DNA of 45,233 nt from an uncultured Ruthenibacterium sp. (GCA_944388395.1 CALXIP010000111.1:1-45233), one strand, 5' to 3'. Shown: positions 30,517 through 40,908, counted from the stretch's first letter. Notes: generated from the sequence alone by a model not told the origin. Numbers and translations: made by a program.

Positions 30517-32025
30517 ATGGCCACGTATTTCAGTGAACCGTCCCGCACGTTTGGTGAGTATCTGCTCGTTCCCGGATACTCTTCTTCCGAGTGTGTTCCC
30601 TCTGCTGTCAGCCTGAAAACCCCCCTGGTAAAATATCGCAAAGGCGAAGAAGAATGCCCCCTTTCTTTGAACATCCCCATGGTGTCCGCCATCATGCAGT
30701 CTGTCTCCAATGACACAATGGCGATTGCCCTGGCCAAAGAAGGCGGTGTTTCTTTTATCTACGGCTCTCAGTCCATCGAAGACGAAGCTGCAATGATCGC
30801 CCGTGTGAAAGACTACAAAAAAGGATTCATTGTCAGCGACTCCAATGTATGTCCGGACGCAACACTGGCAGACATTCTTGCTTTGAAAGAAAAAACCGGT
30901 CACTCCACGGTTGCCGTAACTGACGACGGCACTGCTTGCGGCAAATTGCTCGGCATTGTGGGCAGCCGCGATTATCGTGTATCCCGCATGAGCCCGGACA
31001 CTCCGGTCAGTTCCTTCATGACTCCTTTCGAAAAACTTGTGGTTGCGGACGAGACCACTACCCTGAAAGTCGCCAATGACATCATCTGGGACAACAAGCT
31101 CAATGCTCTTCCCCTGATTGACAAAAATCAGCATTTGAAGTTCATGGTTTTCCGCAAAGACTATGATTCTCACAAAGAAAACGTCAACGAGCTTCTGGAT
31201 AAAAACAAAAGTTACGTGGTAGGCGCAGGTATCAACACTCGCGATTATGCCGAGCGCGTGCCCGCTCTGGTAGAAGCCGGTGCGGATGTTTTGTGCATCG
31301 ACTCTTCGGAGGGTTTCACTGAGTGGCAGAGCCGCACCATCGCCTGGATCCGCGAAAAATACGGCGACCGCGTAAAAGTAGGCGCCGGCAACGTGGTTGA
31401 CCGCGACGGCTTCCGTTTTCTCGCAGAAGCTGGTGCAGATTTTGTGAAGATCGGCATTGGCGGCGGTTCGATCTGCATCACCCGCGAAACCAAAGGCATT
31501 GGCCGCGGACAAGCTACGGCGGTCATTGAAGTGGCCCGTGCGCGGGACGAATACTTCAAGGAAACCGGAATTTATGTTCCCATCTGCTCTGACGGCGGCA
31601 TCGTTCATGATTATCACATCACGCTTGCTCTTGCCATGGGCGCCGACTTTGTAATGCTGGGCCGCTACTTCTCTCGTTTTGATGAGAGCCCCACAAACAA
31701 ACTGCGCATCAACGGCAATTACGTGAAGGAATACTGGGGCGAAGGTTCCAACCGCGCCCGCAACTGGCAGCGTTATGATCTGGGCGGCGCTCAAAAGCTG
31801 AGCTTCGAAGAAGGCGTTGACAGCTATGTGCCTTACGCCGGTGCCCTGAAAGACGGCGTTTCCGTCACATTGGCCAAAGTACGCAGCACCATGTGCAACT
31901 GCGGTGCTTTGACCATTCCGGAGCTTCAGGAAAAAGCGCGTCTTACCGTTGTATCTTCCACCAGCATTGTGGAAGGCGGCGCCCATGACGTCATGCTGAA
32001 AAACAAAGCAACCCTCACAGAATAA
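30517..32025 (+). CDS. guaB: IMP dehydrogenase, Tritrichomonas-like type
   Basis: Oxidises IMP to XMP, the first committed step to GMP. The 502-residue TIM barrel has an inserted CBS pair (about 110-220). The catalytic loop is [12 protein letters not shown] with nucleophile C320, where most bacterial enzymes read GPGSICTTR. The flap arginine-tyrosine dyad is R419-Y420 in NWQRYDLGG. From memory this pattern, including MCNCGALTI near the end, matches the Tritrichomonas foetus enzyme (C319, R418-Y419) nearly residue for residue. AAAGGAG precedes the ATG. Monocistronic, with a terminator after the stop. Confidence 0.94.
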   Translation: MATYFSEPSRTFGEYLLVPGYSSSECVPSAVSLKTPLVKYRKGEEECPLSLNIPMVSAIMQSVSNDTMAIALAKEGGVSFIYGSQSIEDEAAMIARVKDYKKGFIVSDSNVCPDATLADILALKEKTGHSTVAVTDDGTACGKLLGIVGSRDYRVSRMSPDTPVSSFMTPFEKLVVADETTTLKVANDIIWDNKLNALPLIDKNQHLKFMVFRKDYDSHKENVNELLDKNKSYVVGAGINTRDYAERVPALVEAGADVLCIDSSEGFTEWQSRTIAWIREKYGDRVKVGAGNVVDRDGFRFLAEAGADFVKIGIGGGSICITRETKGIGRGQATAVIEVARARDEYFKETGIYVPICSDGGIVHDYHITLALAMGADFVMLGRYFSRFDESPTNKLRINGNYVKEYWGEGSNRARNWQRYDLGGAQKLSFEEGVDSYVPYAGALKDGVSVTLAKVRSTMCNCGALTIPELQEKARLTVVSSTSIVEGGAHDVMLKNKATLTE

Positions 32026-32035
32026 GAAATCTGAC

Positions 32036-32067
32036 AGCCCGCTGTGCCTCGGCCCGGCGGGCTTTTT
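32036..32067 (+). terminator. Intrinsic terminator of guaB
   Basis: AGCCCGC and GCGGGCT form a 7-bp GC stem, followed by TTTTT. Confidence 0.87.
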
Positions 32068-32073
32068 CCATTG

Positions 32074-32106
32074 AAAAAGGGCGAAAGCAATCCGCTTTCG
32101 CCCTTC
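32074..32106 (-). terminator. Intrinsic terminator of the second pseudouridine synthase gene
   Basis: On the minus strand AAGGGCGAAAGC and GCTTTCGCCCTT form a 12-bp stem, followed by TTTTTC, just beyond the stop codon at 32113. Confidence 0.88.
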
Positions 32107-32112
32107 TGTTGA

Positions 32113-33078
32113 TCAATTGTTTTTTTCCTCTTTTAAACCAGCAAAAAAATCCAAAATTTTCGGGTGTTCCAACGCAAACGTTTTTCCGGAAAGATAGGAC
32201 AAGCACTCGCTCTCACCCAAATCTTTAAAGGTCATCTGCACTGCGCAAAGCAGCTGCGTTTTCACCTTCATTTTCTCATTGAAGCGTCTGTTTCCGTACT
32301 TAATATCTCCCAGCACAGGAGCTCCCAGAAATGCCAGATGCGCCCGGATCTGGTGTGTGCGGCCAGTCACAAGGCCAATTCTGCACAATGCAAAAGGACC
32401 TTGTGTATCAAGCACACGCACCTCGGTTATAATTTGTTTGTAACCTTCTGCCTCCTGCGCACGCACCTGTACTTTATTTTTGCGCTCATCGTGCCGCAAC
32501 CACGCGACATGGCGCCCCTTCGGCGGGACCCCCACAGTGATACACAAATATTCTTTGCGCACAAGGTCTTCCCGAATCAGTGCATTCATGCAGCGCAGCG
32601 CCGGATAGTTTTTTGCCGCAATCACAAGTCCTTCGGTTCCACGGTCCAGACGATTGCACACCGCAGGCGCAAAAGAAGCTTCTTTTTCCGGTTCGTATTC
32701 TCCCCGCTCCACTAAATACTGCTGGACCAAATCCACCAGGCTTTCATCCCCGGTCCTGTCGGAATGACAGAGCAAATGCGCCGGCTTGTAAAGCGCGAGG
32801 AGGTTCTCATCTTCATAAACAACATGCAGCGGTGTTTTTTTCTTTGGCGGTTGCTGTCGCTTGGACGGGGCTTGAAAGAACTCATCGTTCACATAGAGTT
32901 CAATTACATCGCCTTGCCGCAAGCGCGTGTCCGGCGCCGCTTTTTTTCCGTTGACCTTGATTCGCTTGTTGCGAAAACTTTTATAAAGCAACGAAGTGGG
33001 AAGGTTGTGCGTCACACTTTGCACAAAACGCGACAAGCGCACATCCTGCTCGTTTTTTCCCGCAATAAACTGCTTCAC
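32113..33078 (-). CDS. RluA-family pseudouridine synthase (second paralogue)
   Basis: The 321-residue protein has an N-terminal S4 domain (about 10-70, LSRFVQSVTHNLPTSLLYKSFRNKRIKVNG), a basic linker KRQQPPKKKTP, and the catalytic RluA domain with the aspartate in CNRLDRGTEG and GRTHQIRAHLAFLG. It modifies 23S rRNA by family and has closest overall shape to RluC. I chose GTG at 33078 with AAAGGGAG nine bases upstream; a TTG six codons earlier lacks such a site. Single gene with its own promoter and terminator, divergent from radC. Confidence 0.9.
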   Translation of the reverse strand: MKQFIAGKNEQDVRLSRFVQSVTHNLPTSLLYKSFRNKRIKVNGKKAAPDTRLRQGDVIELYVNDEFFQAPSKRQQPPKKKTPLHVVYEDENLLALYKPAHLLCHSDRTGDESLVDLVQQYLVERGEYEPEKEASFAPAVCNRLDRGTEGLVIAAKNYPALRCMNALIREDLVRKEYLCITVGVPPKGRHVAWLRHDERKNKVQVRAQEAEGYKQIITEVRVLDTQGPFALCRIGLVTGRTHQIRAHLAFLGAPVLGDIKYGNRRFNEKMKVKTQLLCAVQMTFKDLGESECLSYLSGKTFALEHPKILDFFAGLKEEKNN

Positions 33079-33117
33079 CCGGCTTCTCCCTTTCAAAAGG
33101 CATCTTTTTCCTGTATA

Positions 33118-33146
33118 ATAATAAAGTTGTAAAGATATTCTGTCAA
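33118..33146 (-). promoter_or_regulatory. Sigma-A promoter of the second pseudouridine synthase gene
   Basis: TTGACA (33141-33146), a 17-base spacer and TATTAT (33118-33123) read on the minus strand. Confidence 0.82.
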
Positions 33147-33197
33147 CTGTATGCCGACAACTTTTTTTATGAATTTCATCTTTACTTTTACAACTTT
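33123..33197. repeat. Inverted repeat in the rlu-radC divergent region
   Basis: AAAGTTGTAAA (33123-33133) is matched by an exact inverted copy TTTACAACTTT (33187-33197). A further ACAACTTT lies at about 33157-33164. The left copy falls in the spacer of the leftward promoter, so it may be an operator for both divergent units. I see no clear rightward promoter for radC. Confidence 0.55.
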
Positions 33198-33224
33198 TAG
33201 TAGTAGTATGGAAAGGGAAATTTT

Positions 33225-33914
33225 ATGGGTGAGCACGATCATCATCGTCAGCGTGTTTTTAATCGCGTTTTGAATGAAGGACTTCAGGGATTTGAAGAGC
33301 ACAATGCACTGGAACTTCTTCTGTTCTTTGCTTATCGCCGCGGAGATACCAACGAACTCGCCCATCGATTGATCCGGGAATTCGGAAGTTTCTCCCGTGT
33401 TTTGGACGCATCCGTGGAGGATCTGCAGAGGGTGCCCGGCGTAGGACCTACCTGCGCAGTGGTCATCAAAAGCATTCCGCAGCTTTGTGCCTATTATTTG
33501 AACAACAAGGTAAATGACCGGGTTCCGTTGAATTGCGTGGAGGCTGCCGCAGACTTCTTCCGTCCACAGTTCTTTGGCAAGACAGTGGAAGAATTCCGCA
33601 TCGCCGTCGTGGATGACCGCCGTGCACTTTTGCGCAGCTGTTTTTTATCAGAGGGCACAGCCAATGCTGCATCTGTCAACATTTCCCGCATTCTCTCGGA
33701 AGCATTCAAATGCGGCGGCACAGGTGTTCTGCTCGCGCATAATCATCCGCGCGGTGTTGCGCTCCCTTCCAACCAGGACATTTTGATGACACAGGAAGTT
33801 CAAAAAGCGCTGCACATGGTACAAATCGAGCTGATTGACCATTTGATTTTCACCGAAGACGATTACTATTCTTTCAACGCATCCGGAATTTTGACGATTG
33901 ATTATCATTGCTAA
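33225..33914 (+). CDS. radC: RadC-family JAMM protein
   Basis: The 229-residue protein has an N-terminal UPF0758/HhH segment (about 5-75, ELLLFFAYRRGDTNELAHRLI and VPGVGPTCAVVIKS) and the RadC JAB/MPN domain with the metal-binding motif HNHPRGVALPSNQD near residue 168-181. Despite the name, its role in repair is not established; it is a putative metal-dependent hydrolase or deubiquitinase-fold protein. ATG at 33225 has AAAGGGA upstream. It is the first of three same-strand genes with uvrB and uvrA, separated by 12 and 22 bases, suggesting one operon. Confidence 0.92.
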   Translation: MGEHDHHRQRVFNRVLNEGLQGFEEHNALELLLFFAYRRGDTNELAHRLIREFGSFSRVLDASVEDLQRVPGVGPTCAVVIKSIPQLCAYYLNNKVNDRVPLNCVEAAADFFRPQFFGKTVEEFRIAVVDDRRALLRSCFLSEGTANAASVNISRILSEAFKCGGTGVLLAHNHPRGVALPSNQDILMTQEVQKALHMVQIELIDHLIFTEDDYYSFNASGILTIDYHC

Positions 33915-33926
33915 AGGAATTTGTGT

Positions 33927-35912
33927 ATGGATACATTTAAACTGGTTTCCAACTATCGCCCCACCGGCGACCAGCCGCAGGCCATCTCCAAACTGGTGGC
34001 AGGGCTTCGGGCTGGGTATTCCGGCCAAACACTGCTGGGCGTTACCGGCTCCGGCAAAACATTTACCATGGCCAATATCATTGCGCAGATGAACTGTCCT
34101 ACGCTGGTGCTGGCGCACAATAAAACTCTGGCGGCGCAACTGTGCACGGAATTCAAAGAGTTCTTCCCCGAAAACGCCGTGGAATATTTTGTATCTTATT
34201 ACGACTACTACCAGCCCGAAGCTTACATTCCATCGACGGACACTTACATTGAAAAGGACAGTGCCATCAACGAAGAGATCGACCGGCTTCGCCATTCTGC
34301 CACTGCCGCCCTGTCCGAACGCCGCGACGTAATCATCGTAGCCAGCGTTTCCTGCATTTACTCCCTGGGCGACCCCATTGACTACCGCAGCATGGTCATC
34401 AGTGTGCGCCAGGGAATGCAAATGTCCCGGGAAGAATTGATGGCACGCCTGGTGCAGCTGCAGTACGAACGCAACGATTTGAATTTTGTCCGCAACAAAT
34501 TCCGTGTGCGTGGAGATATTGTGGAAATCAACCTTGCCTATGCCAGCGATGTAGCCATCCGAATTGAGTTTTTCGGGGACGAAGTAGACCGCATCAGCGA
34601 AGTGAATCCCCTGACCGGAGAACGAAAAGCCGTGATTCGTCATGTGGCGATTTTCCCGGCCAGCCACTACATCGTCTCCAATGAAAAAAAAGCGGAAGGT
34701 CTGCGGCGTATTCGTCTGGAAATGGACGAACAAGTGGAAAAATTCCGCCAGGAAGGAAAACTGATTGAGGCACAGCGCATTGCGCAGCGTACCAATTACG
34801 ACATTGAAATGCTGCAGGAAGTCGGCACCTGTAAGGGTGTCGAAAACTATTCTGCTGTTCTTGCGGGAAGAGCGCCCGGCTCCACCCCCACAACACTGCT
34901 GGATTATTTCCCGGATGATTTTCTTCTTTTCATTGATGAAAGTCACGTGATGCTTCCGCAGCTGCGCGCCATGTATGGCGGCGATTACGCCCGTAAAAAG
35001 AGCCTGGTGGACTACGGATTCCGTCTTCCGTCGGCCTTTGACAACCGCCCCTTGAAGTTTGAAGAGTTTGAATCCAAATTGAATCAGACCATTTTTGTTT
35101 CCGCCACGCCTGCCGAATACGAGCGCGCGCACTCCGGGCAGATCGTGGAACAAGTGATCCGCCCCACCGGCCTGCTGGATCCCAAAGTGATTGTAAAACC
35201 CGTGGAAGGGCAAATCGAAGACCTTCTCAGCGAAATCAACCTTCGCACATCGCGCGGAGAACGGGTGCTGGTGACCACACTGACTAAAAAAATGGCGGAA
35301 GATTTGACGGATTACCTGTCGGAACACGGCGTCAAAGTCAAATATATGCATCACGAAGTGGACACATTTGAACGTGTGGAACTGATGCGGGACCTTCGCA
35401 AAGGTACCATTGATGTGATTGTTGGCATCAACCTGCTGCGCGAGGGGTTGGACCTTCCGGAAGTTTCTCTGGTGGCCATCCTGGATGCGGATAAAGAGGG
35501 TTTTCTGCGCTCAGAAACCAGCCTGATCCAAACCATTGGGCGCGCTGCCCGCAACGCAGATGGCGTGGTGATTATGTATGCGGACAGCGTCACGCCGTCT
35601 ATGGAACGTGCCATCATGGAGACCGAACGGCGCCGCGGCATTCAGGATGCCTATAACCAGGAGCACGGAATCACCCCTAAAACCATTGTCAAGGAACTGC
35701 ACGACAACGGTGTTCTGGAAATCAGCCGCAAAGACGACGGAGATTCCAAGTCCACAAAGCGCATGAGCCGTGCAGAGTGCCAGCAGAAGATCGAACAACT
35801 GACACGTGAAATGAAAGAAGCCGCTAAAATTTTGGAATTTGAACACGCAGCATTCCTGCGGGACCGCATTGAAAAACTGCGCCGGCAGATGGAAAAAAAG
35901 ACGAAGCTGTGA
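33927..35912 (+). CDS. uvrB: UvrABC excision nuclease subunit B
   Basis: Damage-verifying helicase-like subunit of nucleotide excision repair. The 661-residue protein shows [10 protein letters not shown] (Walker A, about 38-47), the beta-hairpin region [12 protein letters not shown] (about 90), LLFIDESH (Walker B type), the helicase C-terminal motifs [10 protein letters not shown] and [10 protein letters not shown], and the C-terminal UVR helix (about 615-650) that contacts UvrC. I chose ATG at 33927 with AAAGGA upstream; the in-frame TTG two codons earlier is less likely. It is followed by uvrA, its partner. Confidence 0.97.
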   Translation: MDTFKLVSNYRPTGDQPQAISKLVAGLRAGYSGQTLLGVTGSGKTFTMANIIAQMNCPTLVLAHNKTLAAQLCTEFKEFFPENAVEYFVSYYDYYQPEAYIPSTDTYIEKDSAINEEIDRLRHSATAALSERRDVIIVASVSCIYSLGDPIDYRSMVISVRQGMQMSREELMARLVQLQYERNDLNFVRNKFRVRGDIVEINLAYASDVAIRIEFFGDEVDRISEVNPLTGERKAVIRHVAIFPASHYIVSNEKKAEGLRRIRLEMDEQVEKFRQEGKLIEAQRIAQRTNYDIEMLQEVGTCKGVENYSAVLAGRAPGSTPTTLLDYFPDDFLLFIDESHVMLPQLRAMYGGDYARKKSLVDYGFRLPSAFDNRPLKFEEFESKLNQTIFVSATPAEYERAHSGQIVEQVIRPTGLLDPKVIVKPVEGQIEDLLSEINLRTSRGERVLVTTLTKKMAEDLTDYLSEHGVKVKYMHHEVDTFERVELMRDLRKGTIDVIVGINLLREGLDLPEVSLVAILDADKEGFLRSETSLIQTIGRAARNADGVVIMYADSVTPSMERAIMETERRRGIQDAYNQEHGITPKTIVKELHDNGVLEISRKDDGDSKSTKRMSRAECQQKIEQLTREMKEAAKILEFEHAAFLRDRIEKLRRQMEKKTKL

Positions 35913-35934
35913 GTTTCAGAGAGGATGGACCTAT

Positions 35935-38760
35935 TTGAGCACAGATAAAATTGTAATTAAAGGTGCCCGGGAGCACAACCTGAAAAACATCGACGTAACG
36001 CTTCCACGGGACAAGCTGATTGTAATGACCGGACTTTCCGGTTCCGGAAAGTCCAGTCTTGCATTCGACACGATTTACGCGGACGGGCAGCGCCGCTACA
36101 TGGAAAGTCTGTCCAGCTACGCGCGTCAATTTCTGGGGCAGATGGAAAAACCGGACGTGGATGACATTCAAGGTCTCTCCCCTGCTATTTCCATTGACCA
36201 GAAAACCACTTCCCGCAATCCCCGCTCCACAGTGGGCACCGTGACGGAGATTTACGACTATCTTCGTCTTTTGTATGCGCGCATCGGTATCCCCCACTGT
36301 CCGGTATGCGGCCGTCCGATCACACAGCAAACAGTCGACCAAATGGTGGACGAAATTTTAAAACTGCCGCAGGGAACTCGCTTCCAGGTGCTTGCTCCGG
36401 TGGTGCGCGGCCGCAAGGGCACGCAACAAAAAGAGTTTGAAGCTGCACGTCGGGGCGGCTTTGCACGTGTGCGCGTGGACGGTAATCTCTATGATTTGGA
36501 CGAAGAAATTTCTCTGGAGAAGAACAAAAAGCACACGGTCGAAGTTGTGGTAGACCGCCTGGTGTTAAACGGAGACATCCATACCCGTTTGGCTGATTCT
36601 CTGGAAACAGCACTGGGGCTGACCGGAGGGCTGGTCTCCATCGATGTGATCGGCGGCGAGGAAATGATGTTCAGCCAGAGCTATGCCTGCCCGGACCATG
36701 GCATCTCCATCGACGAATTGTCGCCGCGTATGTTTTCTTTCAACAATCCCTTTGGCGCATGCGAGACCTGCACGGGACTGGGCACGTTCATGAAAGTGGA
36801 CCCCGCACTGATCCTTCCCAACAAAAAGCTTTCCATTCGTGAGGGTGGCATCAAAGCAAGCGGCTGGTACTATGCGGAAGGCTCTGTCAGTGAGATGTAC
36901 TACATCGCCTTGGGCAAAAAGTACGGCTTCACGCTGGATACGCCCATTTGTGAAATGAGCGACGAGGCGGTACAGGCCCTACTTTATGGAACAAACGGAG
37001 AAAAGCTGGAAATGACACGCGAAACGGACCGCGGGTCCGGGCGCTATGTCAATGATTTCGAGGGAATTGTCAACAATCTGGAACGCCGTTTCCGCGAAAC
37101 CAATTCCCAGTGGATGAAAGAAGAAATCCAGGGCTTTATGACAGGGATGGAATGTCCTTCCTGCCACGGAGACCGCCTGAAACCTACCAGTCTGGCCGTA
37201 ACGGTCGGCGGCGTAAACATCAGTCAGTTCACGCAAATGAGCGTTCGCCAGGAGCTGGAATTTCTGGATCAGCTTCAGCTGAACGACCGGGAACATATGA
37301 TTGCTGACGGCATCCTGAAAGAGGTGCGGGAACGGCTTCGTTTCCTGCAGAATGTGGGATTGGATTATTTGACGCTGGCTCGCAGCGCCGCCACATTGTC
37401 CGGTGGTGAAAGTCAGCGTATCCGCCTCGCAACCCAAATCGGAAGCGCCTTGACCGGTGTTTTGTATGTGCTGGATGAGCCCAGCATCGGGCTTCATCAG
37501 CGCGACAACTCCAAATTGATCGCTACACTGAAGCGGCTGCGCGACTTGGGTAACACCCTGGTAGTGGTAGAGCACGACGAAGAAACTATGCGCGAGGCCG
37601 ATTGGATCGTGGATATCGGACCGGGAGCCGGGGTCCACGGCGGCGAACTGGTGGCAGAGGGTACCGTCGAGGACATCTGCAAAGTGGAGCGCAGCATTAC
37701 CGGACAGTATCTTTCCGGCCGCAAAAAGATCTCTGTTCCTGAAAAGCGCCGCACGTTCAACGGCCATTATCTGGAGATCATTGGTGCGACCCAGAACAAT
37801 TTGAAAAACGTCTCGGTCAAGATTCCTCTGGGTGTTATGACCTGCGTCACGGGTATCTCCGGTTCCGGAAAATCCAGTCTGATCAACGAAATCCTTTACA
37901 AACGACTTTCTGCGGATTTGAACGGAGCGCGCATCAAACCCGGTGCTCACAAAGACATGAAAGGATTGGAATGGGTCGATAAGGTGATCGGCATTGATCA
38001 ATCCCCCATCGGGCGGACGCCTCGCTCCAACCCTGCCACTTATACGGGTGTATTTTCGGATATCCGCAATGTTTTTGCTCAAACACAGGATGCCAAAATG
38101 CGCGGATATAATCCGGGGCGCTTCAGTTTCAATGTGAAAGGCGGTCGCTGCGAAGCGTGCGAAGGCGATGGCATTTTGAAAATCGAAATGCATTTCCTGC
38201 CGGATATTTATGTTCCCTGCGAGGTCTGCAAAGGCGCTCGGTATAACCGTGAAACCTTGGAGGTAAAGTACAAGGGAAAGACAATCGCAGATGTGTTGGA
38301 CATGACCGTGGAAGAAGCCTGCACCTTTTTTGAAAACATCCCGCGCATTCATCGCAAAATCCAAACACTGGTGGATGTGGGACTTGGCTATATCAAAATG
38401 GGGCAAAGCGCCACGACTTTGTCCGGCGGTGAGGCACAGCGTGTAAAGCTTGCGCTGGAACTTGCCAAGCGGGAAACAGGTCAAACCGTCTATATTCTGG
38501 ATGAGCCCACCACCGGCCTTCATGTTGCGGACGTGCACAAGCTTGTAAAAGTTCTCGACAAGCTGGTGGATGCCGGAAACACCGTAATCATCATTGAACA
38601 CAATCTGGACATCATTAAACGTGCAGACCATATCATTGACCTTGGGCCGGAAGGCGGGTCTGCCGGCGGTGAAATCGTGGCACAGGGAACACCCGAAGAG
38701 GTGGCGCAGAATCCCGCGTCGTTTACCGGGCAGTATCTGAAACCCCTTCTCAAACGGTAA
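35935..38760 (+). CDS. uvrA: UvrABC excision nuclease subunit A
   Basis: ABC-type ATPase that finds DNA damage and loads UvrB. The 941-residue length is standard. Two nucleotide-binding units are seen: GLSGSGKSS (first Walker A) with a zinc motif CPVCGRPI, and [10 protein letters not shown] (second) with the zinc module CEACEGDG...CEVCKG. Signatures [11 protein letters not shown] and [11 protein letters not shown] precede the Walker B sequences. I chose TTG at 35935 with AGAGAGGA upstream because the protein then starts [19 protein letters not shown] as in the family; the frame is open 32 codons earlier inside uvrB. A terminator follows. Confidence 0.96.
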   Translation: MSTDKIVIKGAREHNLKNIDVTLPRDKLIVMTGLSGSGKSSLAFDTIYADGQRRYMESLSSYARQFLGQMEKPDVDDIQGLSPAISIDQKTTSRNPRSTVGTVTEIYDYLRLLYARIGIPHCPVCGRPITQQTVDQMVDEILKLPQGTRFQVLAPVVRGRKGTQQKEFEAARRGGFARVRVDGNLYDLDEEISLEKNKKHTVEVVVDRLVLNGDIHTRLADSLETALGLTGGLVSIDVIGGEEMMFSQSYACPDHGISIDELSPRMFSFNNPFGACETCTGLGTFMKVDPALILPNKKLSIREGGIKASGWYYAEGSVSEMYYIALGKKYGFTLDTPICEMSDEAVQALLYGTNGEKLEMTRETDRGSGRYVNDFEGIVNNLERRFRETNSQWMKEEIQGFMTGMECPSCHGDRLKPTSLAVTVGGVNISQFTQMSVRQELEFLDQLQLNDREHMIADGILKEVRERLRFLQNVGLDYLTLARSAATLSGGESQRIRLATQIGSALTGVLYVLDEPSIGLHQRDNSKLIATLKRLRDLGNTLVVVEHDEETMREADWIVDIGPGAGVHGGELVAEGTVEDICKVERSITGQYLSGRKKISVPEKRRTFNGHYLEIIGATQNNLKNVSVKIPLGVMTCVTGISGSGKSSLINEILYKRLSADLNGARIKPGAHKDMKGLEWVDKVIGIDQSPIGRTPRSNPATYTGVFSDIRNVFAQTQDAKMRGYNPGRFSFNVKGGRCEACEGDGILKIEMHFLPDIYVPCEVCKGARYNRETLEVKYKGKTIADVLDMTVEEACTFFENIPRIHRKIQTLVDVGLGYIKMGQSATTLSGGEAQRVKLALELAKRETGQTVYILDEPTTGLHVADVHKLVKVLDKLVDAGNTVIIIEHNLDIIKRADHIIDLGPEGGSAGGEIVAQGTPEEVAQNPASFTGQYLKPLLKR

Positions 38761-38771
38761 AAAAATGTTCT

Positions 38772-38809
38772 GAAAAGCGTCGGAAATCTTCCCGGCGCTT
38801 TTCTTTTTT
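38772..38809 (+). terminator. Intrinsic terminator of radC-uvrB-uvrA
   Basis: GAAAAGCGTCGG pairs with CCGGCGCTTTTC (12 bp, one wobble), followed by TTTTTT. Confidence 0.9.
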
Positions 38810-38863
38810 CTGAAAAAACAGCGGTTTATCCATTTTTGAAGAAATTAAACTTCAATTTTTTAC

Positions 38864-38891
38864 TTGCGATTTTCCACGGTTTGATTATAAT
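38864..38891 (+). promoter_or_regulatory. Sigma-A promoter of the antiporter gene
   Basis: TTGCGA (38864-38869), a 16-base spacer and TATAAT (38886-38891) lie about 37 bases before the chosen start. Confidence 0.72.
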
Positions 38892-38928
38892 GAAAGTTTG
38901 GAATTATTAATGTATGGGAGTACTTTCT

Positions 38929-40224
38929 ATGTCGTATCATTATCTTTTGGACATTGCGCTGATTTTGATCAGCACAAAAATCTTTGGACTGCTCACCAGC
39001 AGAATCCAGCTTCCTCAAGTGGTTGGCGCTTTGATTGCCGGCCTTCTGCTGGGACCCGCATGTCTTGGCTGGCTTCAGGCGACTGATTTTTTGTCGCAGC
39101 TTTCGGAACTTGGCGTCATCGTCATCATGTTCACCGCAGGAATCGGCACCGATCTGAAGGAGTTAAAACAAACCGGAAAGGCGGGACTTCTGGTCGCGCT
39201 CTGCGGTGTGCTTGTTCCTTTGGGTGTGGGTGCCGCTTTAATGGCCGTGTTCAATCGGGGAGAATTTGCCTACCCCGGCGACACGATGCTGCAGAACCTC
39301 TTCATGGGTACCATCTTAACCGCTACTTCGGTCAGCATCACGGTGGAAACTTTGAAAGAAATGGGCAAACTGTCCACCAAAGTCGGCAATACCATCCTGG
39401 CTGCAGCATTGATTGATGATATTCTGGGCCTGATCTGCCTGACTCTGGTCACCAGCCTGGCGGGCTCGGAAGTAAGCATCTGGATCGTGCTGCTCAAAAT
39501 CGTTGCCTTCTTTCTCTTTGCGGGCGTCGCCGGTGTTCTGGCGGTCAAAGCACTCAATTGGTATGAGAAACGGGTCCACGATCGAAATCTTCACCGCTTC
39601 CCCATTCTTGCCTTTGTATTGTGCCTGTTGATGGCCTACCTGGCTGAAGAGCTTTTTGGCGTGGCAGATATCATCGGTGCTTTTGCTGCCGGACTGGTCG
39701 TTGCCAACACCTCTAAAGCGCACTACATTGAAAGCAAATTTTCTCCCCTTTCCTACCTGCTCCTGACTCCGATTTTCTTTGCGAGCATCGGCATCAAGGT
39801 AGAGGTTCCTCAGATGGATACCATGATCGTCCTCTTCACCGTCTTACTGGTGATTGTGGCTGTTATCACCAAGCTTGTGGGCTGCGGACTTGGCGCCAAA
39901 ATTTGCGGAATGCCCACCCGCCAGTGTGTACAAATTGGATGCGGCATGGTTTGCCGCGGTGAGGTTGCTTTGATCGTTGCCGATAAAGGCATGGCATTGA
40001 ATTTGCTGAATCCGGTCTTTTCTGGTCCTATCGTAATCATGATCGTGTTCTGTACCATTTTGACCCCCGTGCTGTTAAAAGTCGTGTTCAAAGGCGAGAA
40101 CCGTTACGAAGGCCTGGAGCAGAGCGACCTGGTGGATACTTACGAACTCAAAGAGCAATTCGACATTGTTACCGACCGGTTGCTGGATGAGGAAGAACGC
40201 CGCCACGAAAAACAAAAACATTGA
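38929..40224 (+). CDS. Cation/proton antiporter, CPA2 (Kef/NapA-like) family
   Basis: The 431-residue integral membrane protein has about 12 hydrophobic segments. Typical CPA2 features include LLTSRIQLPQVVGALIAGLLLGP near the start and the paired aspartates in AALIDDILGL, the ion- and proton-binding site. There is no C-terminal TrkA-N domain; the tail is short and charged (KEQFDIVTDRLLDEEERR). It probably exchanges sodium or potassium for protons across the cell membrane. I prefer ATG at 38929 with GGGAG eight bases before it; ATG five codons earlier lacks a site. Ion specificity is not readable. Confidence 0.9.
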   Translation: MSYHYLLDIALILISTKIFGLLTSRIQLPQVVGALIAGLLLGPACLGWLQATDFLSQLSELGVIVIMFTAGIGTDLKELKQTGKAGLLVALCGVLVPLGVGAALMAVFNRGEFAYPGDTMLQNLFMGTILTATSVSITVETLKEMGKLSTKVGNTILAAALIDDILGLICLTLVTSLAGSEVSIWIVLLKIVAFFLFAGVAGVLAVKALNWYEKRVHDRNLHRFPILAFVLCLLMAYLAEELFGVADIIGAFAAGLVVANTSKAHYIESKFSPLSYLLLTPIFFASIGIKVEVPQMDTMIVLFTVLLVIVAVITKLVGCGLGAKICGMPTRQCVQIGCGMVCRGEVALIVADKGMALNLLNPVFSGPIVIMIVFCTILTPVLLKVVFKGENRYEGLEQSDLVDTYELKEQFDIVTDRLLDEEERRHEKQKH

Positions 40225-40232
40225 TTCAAATC

Positions 40233-40264
40233 GAGGAAGAGGACATTTTTGTCCTCTTCCTTTC
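40233..40264 (+). terminator. Intrinsic terminator after the antiporter gene
   Basis: GGAAGAGGAC and GTCCTCTTCC form a 10-bp stem with loop ATTTTT, followed by TTTCT. The T-run is short, so read-through into the next small gene is likely. Confidence 0.78.
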
Positions 40265-40286
40265 TATAAAAGGAGTGTTTTACATC

Positions 40287-40607
40287 ATGCTGGAACGAAT
40301 CACCGCCATTCGCTCACAGGATCAGCTTCCCGACGAACAATGGGTTGCTGGAGCTTTGGAATATCGCACTTCCCACGGCTCTGTCAGCCTGCCTCTGCTT
40401 TTTGCTCTTTCTGATCGACACATTCCGGAGGTGGATGCAGTCGGAACTCTGCACAGCATTAAACTGAAAGAATTGGAAGACGGGAAATGGTGTGCAGAAA
40501 TCGGGATAGAGGAAAGCCGGGAAAAAATCACGCTTCCTCTGGAGCAGGAGGCCGTCTGGGACCTTTTGCGGCAGCATCAAATTAAAGGAATCGATTTTGA
40601 AGATTAA
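40287..40607 (+). CDS. Small hypothetical protein, 106 residues
   Basis: I do not recognise a family. The protein is soluble and acidic (ends IKGIDFED), with alternating beta-like stretches (WVAGALEYRT, SVSLPLLFAL, WCAEIGIEE) and no signal or membrane segment. ATG at 40287 has AAAGGAG about 11 bases upstream. The gene lies behind a moderate terminator with no room for a clear promoter, so it is probably expressed by read-through from the antiporter. The codon pattern looks like its neighbours. Confidence 0.65.
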   Translation: MLERITAIRSQDQLPDEQWVAGALEYRTSHGSVSLPLLFALSDRHIPEVDAVGTLHSIKLKELEDGKWCAEIGIEESREKITLPLEQEAVWDLLRQHQIKGIDFED

Positions 40608-40641
40608 ACGATAAAAAATAATATTTTTTTGCAATATTCTC

Positions 40642-40670
40642 TTGACATTCAAGCGCTGGTTTGATATTAT
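40642..40670 (+). promoter_or_regulatory. Sigma-A promoter of tRNA-Ala
   Basis: TTGACA (40642-40647), 17 bases and TATTAT (40665-40670). A TATAAT at 40668 overlaps but would need a 20-base spacer. Confidence 0.82.
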
Positions 40671-40711
40671 AATAAGGCACTCGGAAATAACGCTTCCGAA
40701 TGCGGTCCCGT

Positions 40712-40787
<76 letters not shown>

Positions 40788-40788
40788 C

Positions 40789-40821
40789 AAAACCGCGTAA
40801 ACAATGTTTACGCGGTTTTTT
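40789..40821 (+). terminator. Intrinsic terminator of tRNA-Ala
   Basis: AACCGCGTAAAC and GTTTACGCGGTT form a 12-bp stem with a three-base loop, followed by TTTT. Confidence 0.92.
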
Positions 40822-40866
40822 CTTTATCTGTATTTGAAACGATTTAGTCTGTAACAACTTGCTGGT

Positions 40867-40902
40867 AAAAACAGGGGCGAAGGATTTTTCCTTCGCCCCT
40901 GT
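40867..40902 (-). terminator. Intrinsic terminator of the prfA-apeB operon
   Basis: On the minus strand ACAGGGGCGAAGG pairs with CCTTCGCCCCTGT (13 bp), followed by TTTTA, just after the aminopeptidase stop codon. Confidence 0.9.
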
Positions 40903-40908
40903 TGCTTT

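Noticed and set aside
33165-33224. A sigma-A promoter TTTACT-N17-TAGTAT in front of radC
   Set aside because: Its start point would fall on the ribosome site, so it is unlikely to work as a normal leader promoter.
33648-35354. 568-codon frame antisense to uvrB, and similarly 36979-38631 antisense to uvrA and 30433-31986 antisense to guaB
   Set aside because: All sit exactly opposite highly conserved core genes and have no recognisable domains.
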